64,000 nucleotides of DNA from Macquaria australasica. Lineage: Eukaryota; Chordata; Actinopteri; Centrarchiformes; Percichthyidae. The stretch is taken from assembly GCA_005408345.1 (NCBI GenBank), contig SEMN01000416.1:62001-126000 (forward strand), given 5' to 3'. A program made the translations under genes and the position numbers. Below are positions 13,001-32,182 of the stretch, in pieces (position 1 is the stretch's first letter; each line of letters starts with the position of its first letter). Below the pieces are notes generated by a model. That model had not been told where the DNA came from. It saw only the letters and a list, made by a program, of their open reading frames with translations, and did not search any database.

Positions 13001-16000
13001 ACAGGTTTTCTCTCTGCTTTTTGAAGCTGCTGAGGAGCTGTGGTCTGTGTAATTGTTTTCCCCCTCCTCAACAGTGAGATAAGACATATTACATTCAACA
13101 TGCAGAGAAATGTGCTTGAGTTAGATAACAAGCCCTCACTCTTACATTTGTTTCTTTCATTGTTCTTCCTCTGCTTTTTCTATTTGTGATTCCTCTCCTA
13201 CCTGCTTTTTTCTCATCTTTTTCTTTCCTCCCTCTTCTTCTTCTTCTTCTTCTTCATCTCTCAGGTCTCGATGACTCTGGCCGTCAGACCATGCAGCCTC
13301 CTCCGTACCTCCCCGGCCCGCAAGACCCTAACGTACCCCAGCACCCCAACATGCAGCCTGCACCGGGCACCCAACCCAACTACCCTCCTCCACCTCCTCC
13401 TCCGGGCTCAGACGGATATCTCCAAGAAACCCAGTTCCACTGCGGCCCGCTGGGACCCCAGGGGGCCCCGCAGGGCTACACAGTCCAGACCCAGGGCCCC
13501 GGGGGCACCATGGCTCACCCCCCTGTAGGATACCTCCACCCGGGCTACCCGCTTCAGCTGCAGCCCTGCACAGCTTACGTACCCGTCTACCCCATGGCGT
13601 CGGTGAGTCAGAGACAAGCAAAATGCTTTTTAAAGATTTCACAGGTCTGACATCAGGCTGCTGCAGAATTACACCAGATTCTGTTCAATATACTGTACAT
13701 TTTTTTCGACCTTATATCACGGATAATAGTTATGTTTTCCATCCTTCACGTTTGCAGTTTTGATGGATGAAAATTCATTTTGGCAACACTTTATTTTCAC
13801 GGGTCCATAGCTTCCAAATAATTTTCTAGGACGTTTCTTGGAAAGAATTTGGTACTAAAATACAGACAGTGTTCTGTTATCTCAGTTGGTTGTGTTGAGT
13901 TTGTAATAAGTGTTGATTTCCAGAGGAATTTCCTTAAAAGAAGAGCTCCATTGTGAACCCAAGTAAACTGATGTATCATTAATTTGTCTGCATTATGACA
14001 ACTGCTGTGCCTCTAATGAAGTGGACATTTACCAAATACACAATGTTTCTATTTTCCCTATAATTAGTACAAACTCGCATGTTTCTTTCCAGGAAACTAC
14101 CTCGGAAATTATGAGAACAATTACAGACCCGTAAAATAAAGTGTTACCTATGTCAAACTCAGTTTTATGTCTCCTAAATTATACATTTGTTCAAATTAGC
14201 ATGTTGTTACATATCACCCTTTTATCTCACAGTCATGAAATTTGGCAGCAACCAGAGTCTTTTACAATTTTAGACAACTTTAGGTAAATTTTTTATGATG
14301 AGAATTACTCAAAAACTGTTTATTTTTGTATGGATAGATACATAAGCATAGCTGATTTGCATCCCTACATGTGCTTATATAAAAAGTACATTTACATGAC
14401 ATTAAAAACATTTTGTGTCTGAGCAAACTTTATTTGTATGACACATTTTACACGCAGGGTAACTCAAAGCGATTTACGTAAGACATTGAGACTAAAAACA
14501 ACAGAATATGACACAAGTGACATTTACTTTACCAGAACTTTATGCCTGGCAGGTGACATGGCATCAATAACTTTTATCATTTTTAGAAAGTAGAGTTAAA
14601 GTCTAGACTCAAGATCAGTGGTTTCCAACCTGGGGGTCAGGAGATCCCAAGAGGTCACCTCATAAATATGAGGGGGTCGAGAGATGATCAAAACACGGGA
14701 AAGAAGAAAAAACACTTCTGCTACACAAAATAGTTTACATTTTTTGACTTTTTTCAGCTGTTTGCTTTTTCACTTGTGAAATACTGGAGATTTTTACCTC
14801 TCCGGGACTAAAAAATATTAAACAGGTTCCTTGGTGGCCTAGGGGTTAAGGTGCCGACCACAAAACCTGGTTCACATCTTTTGTTGCATGTTATTCCCCA
14901 TTTCTCTCTCTTTCTCTCCCCTCATTTCCTATCGCCTCTCTACTGTTTTCTATATTAAAGGCATACAATTCCTAAAACAACAATAAAAAATGAGATAATT
15001 TGAGAAGAGAACATCGGTCTTTTGTTGAACCGCTCACAGTTCATACAAATTGGTGTCATTACAAGTTGGTTTGCTTTTATAAAGGATCACAAACCAAACA
15101 GGTTGTGAACCAGTGCTATCAGCTACATATGTTTACACATTAGTGGATAAAACCAGCCACACTACACCCTGAAGTAAACTGGCAGTGGTGAAATTAGGCC
15201 CTAAAATGTGACTGAGTCATCCAACAACTGAAAGTGCAACTGCTTTTGTGCTGCCACACCTCTCACCACCAAGTGTACTGAATTGAAAAACCAGAGCTGA
15301 GGAGGTTTAATCGTCCACTTCATCAATCTCTTTTAATAAAATAAATACTTAAAATCCTCGGCAGTATATGATTTATGCATGTGGAGATACATTCTTGTGT
15401 ACAGGACTGAGCAGGAGTGTGGATAAATGTTATCAAGAGTGAAATCTGCACTGTAGCGTGCTCATCCTGCAGGCTAGCTGCAATCTAACAAATTAATTGT
15501 GGTTTTTTAGACATTTCCTTCCATGCTGCTGATAAAGCTTTGACACGCACGGCTCTTTAATACTTGCAAATGTGATACTGTCCTCCTCTTTGACTGTGTC
15601 ACCTTGTTCCTGTGTCTATTGGGTAGAAAGTGCTTTGTAGGCTGCTCTACTGTTTTAAAAAAGCGCTAGTACTTAGTCTCTGTCTTCTTGTCTCCCCTTG
15701 CTCAGGGTCAGCCCTACATGCCAGCCGGGGGAGGTCACCCAGGGATCCCACCGGGCCAGATTCACCCCATGCAAATGCCACCCAGCATCACCCTAATGGA
15801 CCGTCGACCGCCACACGACTACCTGCCCATCGCCGTGCTCACCACCGTCTGCTGCTTCTGGCCGACAGGCATCATTGCAATCATCAAAGCAGTGCAGGTT
15901 AATGTCACATCTTTTGATCTTTGAGCTTTATTAACATAATGTCGCCTTTACCGGGGACTTCGTAATGTAAATGCATCCTAAAGTCATTTTATGTTGAGAA

Positions 16001-17559
16001 ATTTAGTCTTAGAATGACACTGGGATAAAAATTTCTAGCATGCAGAAATATAAGATATCTATCATTTTTGTCACATTAAGAGTCTTTTGGAAAAACGTCA
16101 TAAATGGGGGGAGTGGGGGTTTAGCCACGCTAGCGACATGGCTCTGGGGATGGCAAAGTCGTTTGATCCACCACTTTGGTCCAGACTGACACACGTACAC
16201 ACATTCACGTCCCCCTCAGGAGGAATTGTAAATTGTCCGTTTGTCCAAATATTTGCAAGACAAAAGACGTTCCCATCAGCCTCAGCTGTGCTTTGTGTTT
16301 AGTGCTTATTAGCAAATGTAAGCATGCTAACACGCTGAACTAAGATGGAGAACATGTTAAACATTAAACCTGCTAAACATCAGCCTGTTAGCATTGTCAT
16401 CGTGAGCATGTTAGCATGCTGACGTCAGCATTTAGCTCAAAGCATCGCTGTGCCCAAGTAAAGCCTCACAGTGCTGCATGCAGACCCTTAAAGAGGAACT
16501 GCACTCTCTTTTTTTTATTGTAGACATGATCACATATATTCTTGTTGGCATATGATGTTAATGTGGAAGATTTTTACAACACAATTCATATTGTGTTGTA
16601 AAAAAAAACTGCTTTTCCTGCTCAAAATTAGCTTGAAAGTTTGGTTCAGGCGAATTCTCCAGCCCCTCCCTAACCATAAGCAAATGAGAAATACTCTGAG
16701 GTCTATTACTGTTGACACCGTATGTCTCAAATACTTAAATTATGCAGAATCAGGAAAAAATGCTGAAGGAAACTGCCACTGTAAATGTCAGGATTTATAG
16801 GACACATTTAAATTGATCTTAGTCAGTGCACCGTCATTACACCTAAAGTTCATACTTTCAGCGATGCCGTTTATACGCCCTCATGCATTAAAAGGCACAG
16901 TTTGCTCTTTTGCAAGCCTTTTACTGATGCTATTTGAAGTAAGTCAAGTTGAGCGTGATGTTAGACATGTAAAGGCTCAGTCTGGTGGCTCTCATACCTC
17001 ATGATGCCTGTTGTTCGACTGTCTAGTGGCAGACTGTGCTGACCAACATGCACACAACAGACCACATTATGTAACGGCACCATTGTCGGTGCAACGGGAT
17101 AGAATGGATTTTCTCCTCTGGGCCTGCTCAGCTGGCTTTGAGTTGAGTTGAGCTGACAAGGCATGGACCCACCGGTCTGAGCTGTATATGTTGTTATGGT
17201 GTGTTAATGTTGTGTGGAGTGGCCTCTTTCTGCACATTCGGGCTGTGCTGCAGCGAAATCGATCCATTCATGGTGTTTTAGACTCTCTCCTGCTCCCACT
17301 CGTGCGTCTTCTTGTTACATAACATATATTCTAATTTCTCCTCTCTCCCACACACCCATCCCCTCCCTCCTGCATCACTTAGGTGCGTACGGCGATAGCC
17401 AGAGGGGACATGGTGACGGCGGAAATAGCCTCCCGCGAGGCGCGCAACTTCTCCTTCATCAGCCTGGCTGTCGGCATCGCCTCCATTGTGCTGTGCACCA
17501 TCCTCACCGTGGTAGTCATCATCGCCTCGCAGCACCACGACGACGACTGGGAGCCGTAA
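10020..17559 (+). CDS. prrt1: Proline-rich transmembrane protein 1 (SynDIG4), CD225/dispanin family
   Basis: Coding exons: 10020-10038 (only 19 bases, MSSEKH plus one base), 13265-13602, 15706-15897, 17383-17559; all GT-AG, joined frame 241 aa. The MSSEK start and following GL-DS match recalled human PRRT1. Residues 7 to about 118 are a Pro/Gln/Gly-rich cytosolic arm containing YLQET and GYPLQLQPCTAYVPVYP. The CD225 region follows: a hydrophobic segment (PIAVLTTVCCFWPTGIIAII), the loop VRTAIARGDMVTAEIASREA, and a second hydrophobic segment (LAVGIASIVLCTILTVVVII), ending in a short acidic tail. In mammals SynDIG4 is an AMPA-receptor auxiliary protein at synapses and endosomes. The Pro-rich arm lacks the human His run. 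Intact. Confidence 0.96.
11036..11275 (-). mobile_element. Non-LTR retrotransposon 3' end (L2/CR1-like), prrt1 intron 1
   Basis: Begins AATCAGAATCAGCTTTATTG, the reverse complement of a common teleost LINE 3' end with AATAAAG, and is followed by diverged element body. It lies antisense to prrt1 in its 3.2 kb first intron. The right boundary and family name are uncertain. Confidence 0.5.
11276..13264 (+). other. Rest of prrt1 intron 1
   Basis: AT-rich to about 12480, then a C/T-rich block (12480-12760) and a long pyrimidine tract with TTC repeats before the exon 2 acceptor. No coding exon is seen. Open frames in the C/T-rich block have biased composition and no recognised domain. Confidence 0.5.
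13782..14148. mobile_element. MITE with about 24-bp terminal inverted repeats, prrt1 intron 2
   Basis: The left end GGCAACACTTTATTTTCACG is the near-perfect inverse of the right end, which finishes GACCCGTAAAATAAAGTGTTACC. The element is about 367 bp with no coding capacity. No convincing target duplication was seen, so the superfamily is undetermined. Confidence 0.7.
14419..14477 (-). repeat. Short retroelement 3'-end fragment
   Basis: CTTTATTTGTATGACACATT followed by AACTCAAAGCGATTTAC resembles the antisense 3' end of abundant fish non-LTR/SINE elements. It is a fragment without readable ends. Confidence 0.4.
14616..15115. mobile_element. hAT-like MITE (CAGTGGTTTCCAACCT termini), carrying a nested SINE
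   Basis: The left terminus CAGTGGTTTCCAACCT (from 14616) and right terminus AGGTTGTGAACCAGTG (ending about 15115) are imperfect inverted repeats. The interior shares long stretches (GAAAGAAGAAAAAACA, TTTTTACCTCT) with a second copy at about 23525-23745. The middle, about 14826-14995, is a SINE listed separately. CAG...CTG-type ends suggest the hAT superfamily. Confidence 0.7.
14826..14995 (+). mobile_element. tRNA-derived SINE nested in the MITE
   Basis: GTTCCTTGGTGGCCTAGGGG followed by TTAAGGTGCCGACC resembles a pol III A-box head. A degraded B-box (GGTTCACATC) follows at about 14869, then a C/T-rich body and an A-rich ATTAAAGGCA-type tail. This layout matches a teleost tRNA-derived SINE family recalled from memory. 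The B-box is too diverged for confident activity. Ends are approximate. Confidence 0.6.
16290..16480. repeat. Dispersed fish repeat rich in GCATGTTAGCATGCTGA, prrt1 intron 3
   Basis: Repeated TTAGCATG motifs and the segment AGCATTTAGCTCAAAGCATC are characteristic of a very abundant percomorph repeat recalled from memory. Its consensus may be continuous with the type of sequence seen at 21170-21360. Class unknown, no coding. Confidence 0.5.
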
Positions 17560-17693
17560 CTCCACGGAGTGTCAGACAGATGGGAAATCATGGCATATAT
17601 TAGCTAGCTAACTACTCTCAATCGTTTGGAGGAAATAGGATCACTGAAAAATGCACACAAACTGCTACTGCATTGCTGGCCCTCTGTGTACAG

Positions 17694-17695
<2 letters not shown>

Positions 17696-17726
<31 letters not shown>
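17696..17726. repeat. CA microsatellite
   Basis: About 15 uninterrupted CA units a short distance after the prrt1 stop codon. Confidence 0.95.
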
Positions 17727-17727
<1 letters not shown>

Positions 17728-19889
17728 CTCTGACCTAACCTGTTGCCATCAAACACACACAGACGACCAAAAACAACCAATCACAGCTGATGTTCAAACG
17801 CCAAATACAAGCGGCTGTCAAATGAGGTCCAGTATTGCTGTTAGCACAGCGGCTGCTTAATATTTACACTCACATATGAGCTGCAAGAGGGAAACAAAGC
17901 TCCTCGCATTAACAATTAATATGACGCTGATTAATTCATACGGATGATGTTAGATGAGAGGATAGGTCACTGTGTGTTTCAGTTTTACATATTCCAACGA
18001 CAAAATCTGCTAAACGGGCCCACACATAGTCATTTTTAGGATAGTTAAATGCACATTTTAGTCTTACATGTACAAGCATACATGTGTTTTCTTCTTTAAG
18101 AACGAAAAAAAAAAGTGCCATGTTGAAACATTGTTGATTTACAGCGTCGTATTATTGCTGGTACACTTGTATAAGAGACGGTCAAACTGATTTAAAGTGT
18201 CGGGGGGGGGGGTGATCAATACACATTTAACACACCAAATGGAGACTGGACTGACTGACAGAGAGTCTAATGTAACCAAACATAGAGTATTTATTTGAGA
18301 TTGGTTGTTTACATGTTACATGGACATTTTAGCTGGATGAGATGATAACATAACTTATGAATTATATGTTTGTTGGTTTATTTATAATCTGTTATTTATT
18401 AATTTATTCAATATCTACCCATGCATTGACTTCGTCTGCTATAATTTACAGTATATCACTAGTTTATTGCAGCAATCTGACACCTTGAAATTGGCTTAAA
18501 TTTGATATCTGATGATGATTATGTTGCACTTTGTAGTAACCAGATAAGATGACGCAGCTGCTTACATTCATAGTTCTTATAGTGCATGGTAAATATAAAT
18601 TTAAGCTAAAATAGCTGGTGGGAATATTTCCTAAAACATCTAGAAGTGTGTGGTACAGTATTTTTCAAAATGTTGAACAAGCTACTGTCAAAACAAAACA
18701 AAAAAAAATTTAGATGATAAGTATTTGAATCTTACGTTTGCAAATATTGTTTTCGCACGTAGTTTAGAAGCGTATCGGCCTATTTTGTGTTGCACATCTC
18801 TTAGCTCCTTAATCAATCAGACACTGTATGTGAGACTTTAGTGCAACGTCACACTTATGAGGCGACAGAACCCTGCATGTCATCCTTTAGTTTGTTTCCA
18901 TTCGTCTTAAGTATCGAGGCTATATGTGCGGCTGTGAGGTCCTATGACGTTGTTTCACTGTTGTAACACAATGAGTCAGGGTTCACCCCCATATGAGTGT
19001 GGTTTCCATAATGTAGCGTAGCTCTGAGCAGCAGGCGTGCTGTTGTTTGTAAGAGCTGTAACATTACAGTATGAACTGTTGTATGACGTTGCTGGGAGTT
19101 TATGGGAGAGCTGAAAATGAATGTTTCCAATAGGAGAGAGAGAAAATATTAATGCCTATACTGTATTGTAGCACTTTCCGCTCTGTGAAATCTTTCCTCT
19201 GGTCCCCGTCCTCTCTCTTTTTGTCTTTCTCCTGTTCACATGAGTTATTGGACTTATTAATATATCCCTTTTCCTCTGTTGGTCCCTATGATGACGCTAT
19301 TTTTAAAAGAATTATACAGAGATATTAAAAAATATGGAAATTATCTTTGTTGACAACGAACGCGAATAGAGACAGTATAAATACAGTTTATTCTGTAGTT
19401 TATATATAATCATTATTATTATCATTATTATTATTGACAACTGCATTGCATTTGATTATCACTAATGTATAATATTAAGTACATTGAACACATCTGGGCC
19501 TGTATATATCAAACTTTTAAAAACTACATTTAAGAATGCTCCTAAAAGCCAACGTAGAAGAATAAGACACATTTATCAAATGAGTTTCTTGTATTTACAG
19601 CGAGTAACTTTTAAGAACTGATCTCCCGTGATCATTTGATTGATCACATGTATCCTCAGGGCAGGAACAGCCAATCAGAGGACAAGGATTTACCCAACAA
19701 CTGCCTTATTGTTTATTATTTAAAAAACAATCCTTACATTTTACTCAGTGGTGAACATACTATTCATGACAGTTAATGATATTTAGTCTCAGTAGGCGTG
19801 TGATCACGTGTTTCTGTACTTAAGACCAACTCTTATTAGAATTTAAGAGCATTTTAAGTCATAAGAATTTTGATGAATAGCTTTTATTC

Positions 19890-20300
19890 TTAAAGCAATA
19901 GTTTGACATTTTGGGTAATACGCTTATTTGCTTTCTTGCAGAGAGTTAGGTGAGAAGATCGATACCACTCTCGTGTCTGTGCGCTAAATATGAAGCTAGG
20001 AGCCATTAGCTTAGCTTAGCACAAAGACTGGAAACAGCTGGAAGCCTGCCTCTGTCCAACGGTAATGAAATCCACCTCTCAGTTTGTCTCTAAACTTCTG
20101 TCTTTGTACACATTAAAAAAGATATATAACGTGTTAATTAGTGAGCTTTAGAGATGCTAGTTGTTGGATTTTATTACCTTTGGGCAGAGCCAGGCTAGCT
20201 GTTTCCCTCCTGATGCTAAGCTAAGCTAACCAGCTTCTGACTGTAGCTTCACATTTACCGTACAGATATGAGATTAGTATCAGTCTTCTCCTCAAGCACA
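19890..20300. repeat. Dispersed fish repeat with 16-bp perfect internal inverted repeat
   Basis: TTAGCTTAGCTTAGCA (20006-20021) is exactly complementary to TGCTAAGCTAAGCTAA (20214-20229). A related, shorter copy is at 28018-28200. Flanking text (GACATTTTGGGTAATACGCT, CTTGCAGAGAGTTAGG) matches a very common percomorph repeat. No coding; transposition mechanism unknown. Confidence 0.65.
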
Positions 20301-21039
20301 AATAAGCATGATTCCCATGATTTTTACTTTTACACTTGAGCCCAAAATGTCACTTTTAGCCGTTTGATAAATGCAGGCCCTGTCCTTAAATTGGCACAGT
20401 GACGTTTCAGTGTTAGAAGAGTAAATGAAGCACAGTGCTGTTTAGTATTATTATTGTACCGAAGGCTCTGGCAGTGAGTGTGTGTCTACTGAATAGAGTC
20501 AATCCCAGCATATCTAGTTTATACGGCGCTGGGCTGCATCTCCCTGTGTGCTTTCTGATAGGACTCTTCTGTGCTCAGCAACATGACTCGTAGCTGTTTA
20601 CTACACAGCTGGGAGATGTGTTCCTAATTTTCTTTTTCATTTTCTTTTTTTATTATTTTTTTTTGTTTCGTTTTTTGAGCTTGTAAATGCGATGGGTTGC
20701 TTGTTCAAAGAGCCAAAAAAAAAAACATTACCTGCGTACATGTGGTTCTCTTGGGGTTTATTATTCTAATTATGTTCATGGCTGTGTTGCACATGCATTG
20801 GTCGTTTCTGACTTCAGTTGTTTGAGTAATGAATAAAAGAATAATTTTGGGACGTGAACGATACGTTGGTGAAGGCGGCGTCTCATTCTTCGGGCCTGTT
20901 TTTCACCTCTCGGTCTCTCTGTGGTCTTTCCTCTCTCCCCTCATCACTAAGGTGCTATTTATAGTTGCCCCGGTTTTCTCCCTCTCTGTCTCTCTTTTCC
21001 CTCCCTGTCACAACATGAACTACAGCATCTCTCACCATC

Positions 21040-21430
21040 ACTATCTTGTGTTTGATCACATAAGGTCTTGCAGGTTTGTGTTTTACAGCTGCTCATTTTT
21101 CTACATTATGGTGGCAATTATTTTCGTGCATCATCTGCACCACATGAAAAAATATTATGACTTCCCATCCAGGCAGCTTATATTGTACAAACCCAAATGT
21201 AGGCATACTACAACATTTTGTGCAGACTTTCATGGTCCCCAGAGGGTAAATCCTAATGACTTCTAGTGACCGCCTGACTTTTCCTGTAGTGCCACCATGA
21301 TGTTGACATTTGTGGGTTTCGGTCAAATGTCTCAACAACTATTGGATTTGACATCAGGGTTGTTTTCTTGCATCACCATCACTGTATTTGTGTCACATAA
21401 AGATGAATATGTCTTCCCATTCCAAGCAGC
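21040..21430. repeat. Dispersed fish repeat, Tc-like or unclassified
   Basis: Text such as TTTCATGGTCCCCAGAGG, GCCACCATGATGTTGACATT and CAACAACTATTGGAT is characteristic of an abundant teleost repeat, recalled from memory. An open frame over it (20829-21266) has no domain and is not treated as a gene. Confidence 0.45.
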
Positions 21431-21589
21431 TTAAATGTCAGCTTGAATACTACAACTATTGTTAATTGGACATTTTAAACCAGACCAAGTAATATCTTTT
21501 CTATGTCTTAATATGTTTTTATGTCTTTTATTTCTCTGTCCTATTTTTTGCTGCTGTTTCATCTGTCATTATGATTTTCTTTAAGGAAA

Positions 21590-22205
21590 ATCCTTTAAAC
21601 CTGCACCAACTGTTGGGAGGGGGGTGGGGTTGTCCACTTGGGGGCAGCAGAAACAAGTTGTGAATACAACATTGGCATATAATCACCTTTAAAGTTGATA
21701 TGGCGAGTTAGCAAACAGTTACTTATTTACACATACAGCAGTCACAGAGCAACATTATCATTAATATGGAGTCGTGTTTCTGACCACCTGGCGAATATAA
21801 GTCCAATATTCACTCTCTTTTAGCTCCGTTTTTGGTCTCTACCAACTCCTGAGGGAAATATTAGCTCTTTAGCTGCTAAATGCTCCACTATGTTCACCAG
21901 TTAGTCCCTAACTGTGTCTGTCTGCTGCTTGTTGCTTGTTTTTAGAGGTTTTTCACTGAAAACAGCTGCCTGCAGCAGCCGAAAATGAGGCTATGAGAGC
22001 AGTGAGAGTGAACCAAAACAGTAAAGCTGTGGACCGGACAGCTGAACAATGAAACGTGCTATAAAGCTCCATAAAGCCGAGGGGAGCTGCAGATTCAGGT
22101 GATAATTTTTTATAGATTCATCACTACCAGTGCCCCCTTTCACATTGTCACATTGTTTTTTGATACATTGATATTATAAAACTATAACTTACAGCCACTT
22201 TAAAT
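21590..22205. mobile_element. Probable MITE of about 0.6 kb
   Basis: It starts near TTTAAACCTGCACCAACTG and ends near ACTTACAGCCACTTTAAA. Both ends and the interior (CATAAAGCTCCATAAAGC and similar) resemble an abundant percomorph MITE recalled from memory. Terminal repeats are weak here. Confidence 0.4.
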
Positions 22206-22239
22206 AATATGTGAAAAGGTGAAGTAGGGACCCAGACAA

Positions 22240-22800
22240 TCAGGCCAATGGAAAAAAGGTTTGAGGGAGAAACTAAAGGTGGGAGCTGAGCCAGCCTATG
22301 TGTGCAGGATCACAGATGGCCATTTAGCCTCCCGAGGAGAGTCAGCGTCTCTGAGATCGTTTAACTTGGCCTCACGCTGCACGCCTCGCTCCTCCATCAC
22401 ACAATCCCAGCTTCCCCTGGGTCAACCACGCTGGCTGTCTCGCTGTGTGTGTTTGTGTCATTCTGCAGCTCTCTCGCTGGGCTGTCATCTCAGCCACAGC
22501 ATCAGGACTGATGGGTAATGGCTGGTAATATGTGAGAAATAAACCCAGCCTACTGCAAACACAAATGCATTTATAACGGATCCACCTACACATATAAAAC
22601 CAAAGGTGTGAGAACACAAAAAAAACAAACACCCTCGGTTCTGTGCTGCTGCTGCTGCTGCTGACATTTGAGATAATATAGCAAACAAACTAAAGCCAAT
22701 GATTCGTGTTAGTCCCCTTTCAGCATCATTACACGCCTGCATTAAGGGGAATCTCTGTCTTTCCCTTCATACTTCCACTGTCTTTGTCTAAACATCGCCT
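22240..22800. other. Intergenic segment, no recognised content
   Basis: A patch of higher GC at 22280-22520 stands out from its surroundings. It has no good codon pattern or splice-bounded exon. It could be a conserved non-coding element, but this cannot be tested without comparison. Confidence 0.3.
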
Positions 22801-22813
22801 GTCAACCATCCAA

Positions 22814-23391
22814 GCAGAGCTGGAAGAAGTATTCAGATCCTTTACTTAAGTAAAAGTACCAATACAACAATGAAAGAAGTCCTGCATTCATTCATTAAAT
22901 ACACTTACTCAAGTACTGTCCTTAAGAACAATTCTGAGGTTCTGAGCATTTCCAATGTTTGTTACTTCATACTTATATATACTCATATATATAGTTACTT
23001 TGCAGATTTAAATTTTACAAACTAAATGTGATCAGTTTATGAAATATGATGCACTGTTACAGATTAAACTATCCAAAAATATGAACACATAAAGTAGGTA
23101 ATAGTACCTTCACCTCCGGCAACTGCAACATGAGAATGCTACGTAAACATTAATGCAACTATTATATAAATCCAATAATATATAATAATGTAACACTGAG
23201 ACCCTTCTCATTCTGCTGCAAAATGAGTGCTTTTACTTTCAATACTTACAGTACATTTTGTTGACAATACTTGCGTACTTTTACTTAAGTAACATTTTGA
23301 ATGCAGAACTTTTACTTGCGACAGAGTATTTTTACACTGTGGTATTTTTACTTTTACTTAAGTAAATAATCTGAATAATTCTTCCACCGAC
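22814..23391. mobile_element. hAT-like MITE, TGGAAGAAGTATTCAGAT family, copy 1
   Basis: The left end CAGAGCTGGAAGAAGTATTC and right end GAATAATTCTTCCACCG are inverted. Long subterminal inversions are also present (GATCCTTTACTTAAGTAAAA against TTTTACTTAAGTAAATAATC). Related copies lie at 23395-23938, 32713-33055, 36881-37321 and 42154-42525. No transposase frame. Confidence 0.75.
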
Positions 23392-23394
23392 GTC

Positions 23395-23938
23395 AAACTA
23401 CTTAAGTGAAAAGTACAGAGGTGTCTTTAGCAAAATGTACTTAAAGTATTAAATTAAAAGTACTCATTCTGCAGAAAATGGGCCCGTCACTGAAAGATTA
23501 TGTTATACAGTTAAATAGTGTAGCCCAGTGTTACACAACCTATGGGTTGGGCCCCTAAAAAGGGTCACAAGATAAATTTGAGGGCTCGTGAGATGATAAA
23601 TGAGGTTGGAAAGAAGAAAAAACAAAGCTCTGCTACACAAAGCTGTGTTAATTATTATTTAACCTTTCCTTTTTCTGTGAAATATTGGAGAGTTTTACCT
23701 CTTTGGGGCTCAAATTGTTTAAAATGAACCATGTGAGAAGATTTTTAATGTAAAATCTTTAATCTAAAAAGTAACTCACAACTGCAGCTGTCAGATAAAT
23801 GCAGTTAAGTGAAAAGTACAATATTGCCCTCTGAAATGTAGTGGAGTAGAAGTATAAAGTAGCATAAAATTGAAGTACAAGTACCTCAAAATAAGTACAA
23901 AACTTGAGAAAATGTATTCAGTTACTTTCCACCGCTGC
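23395..23938. mobile_element. hAT-like MITE of the same family, interrupted by another MITE
   Basis: Family text (AAAGTACTCATTCTGCAG, AGTGGAGTAGAAGTATAAAG) resumes after about 23745 and ends in TTTCCACCGCTG. Between about 23525 and 23745 lies a copy of the CAGTGGTTCCCAACC family. The left end is truncated or rearranged next to copy 1. Confidence 0.65.
23525..23745. mobile_element. hAT-like MITE (CAGTGGTTCCCAACC family), 3'-truncated, nested
   Basis: It begins near CAGTGTTACACAACCTATGG and shares GAAAGAAGAAAAAACAAAGC, AATATTGGAGAGTTTTACCT and neighbouring blocks with the copy at 14616-15115. The right terminal repeat is missing. Confidence 0.65.
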
Positions 23939-23987
23939 CTTCAATTCAACAACAAAGACAAATGCTGTAGAATATATAGAATCAACA

Positions 23988-24465
23988 TTTAATATTTGTG
24001 CAAATAATTTAAACAGCAGTAACTAAGGCCGTGATTGTCATGTGTACAAGAGTACAAATATTGTTTTACAGCAGCTGGAATAGACCTCAGTGTGTTCTCA
24101 GTGTGGCAGCATTTGGCAGGGTGCACACAGTGTTGGGAGCAAAAGGACAAAGATCCAGGCAGTGCAAACACAGCGCTGGCGTGAAAAACAGCAGCAGAGG
24201 TACAGTAGCCTGCAGGAACAGAGAAATCAAGAGTGTGAAGCTCCACACAGGTCCTGCATTTGATCAAAATGTCCTTGAACATATAACCTAATCCATGTTT
24301 GCCTCTACGTGTCAGTTTGTCTGTTCAAGAGCATGGGTGCAAAGCAAAGGCCTTTTTAAAAAAAAAGACTGTAGTCCACCAGTTCCATGTGCCAGCTTCC
24401 TGGTTTGACACAAGGAAACTAAAATTATATTTATAGTTTCCTTGGTTTGACACTGGTCGGCTCTG
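23988..24465 (-). terminator. tmem268: tmem268 3' UTR
   Basis: Downstream (to the left) of the tmem268 stop on the - strand. A variant polyadenylation signal ATTAAA (TTTAAT on +, 23988-23993) gives a UTR of about 480 bases. The assignment is an inference. Confidence 0.45.
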
Positions 24466-31737
<7,272 letters not shown>

Positions 31738-32182
31738 CTCAGAGGTAACCACGTCCTTAAAAGGAAACGGAGCATGAGATAACAGCATCTGGGAATAACT
31801 TCACTGTCTTATTAAGAACAGAGCATTTGAAATTGGGCTTAAGGAGGACATTTTACCATTTCGTGTTTCGAATTTCTGAAAAACTGAAATTTCAAAAGCT
31901 CCTCAGAGTCCCAGGGTCCTGAAACCTGTTACTTCAACATCCCTGAAACTTTCATTTCAAGTCAGAAAAAAGAGAATACAGTGGTTTCATGTGACAGCAG
32001 TCACGCATCACTTGCATTACAAACAATAGTCACAAAAAAGCTGACGCATTAATCAGGAGCAATTCTGTTGTGCAAGAATTTGGAGGAATTTAGTGAAGCA
32101 GCATGTCCCATCATGTAAAATAAAGTAGAGGTATGCATTTATTTATCTGGAGGTGTTTCCTAACACAATGACCCGCAACCAT

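Larger units (their letters stand above)
17560..20860 (+). other. prrt1: Probable prrt1 3' UTR and downstream DNA
   Basis: No coding exon is seen. A CA microsatellite lies at 17696-17726. The segment is AT-rich, with a dispersed repeat at 19890-20300. A clear AATAAA at 20832-20837 is one candidate 3' end, which would give a UTR of about 3.3 kb; an earlier variant signal could be used instead. There is no evidence to choose. Confidence 0.4.

Noticed and set aside
20829..21266. 145-codon open frame
   Set aside because: It lies over a dispersed repeat, has no domain or codon pattern, and is not bounded by splice sites that fit a gene.
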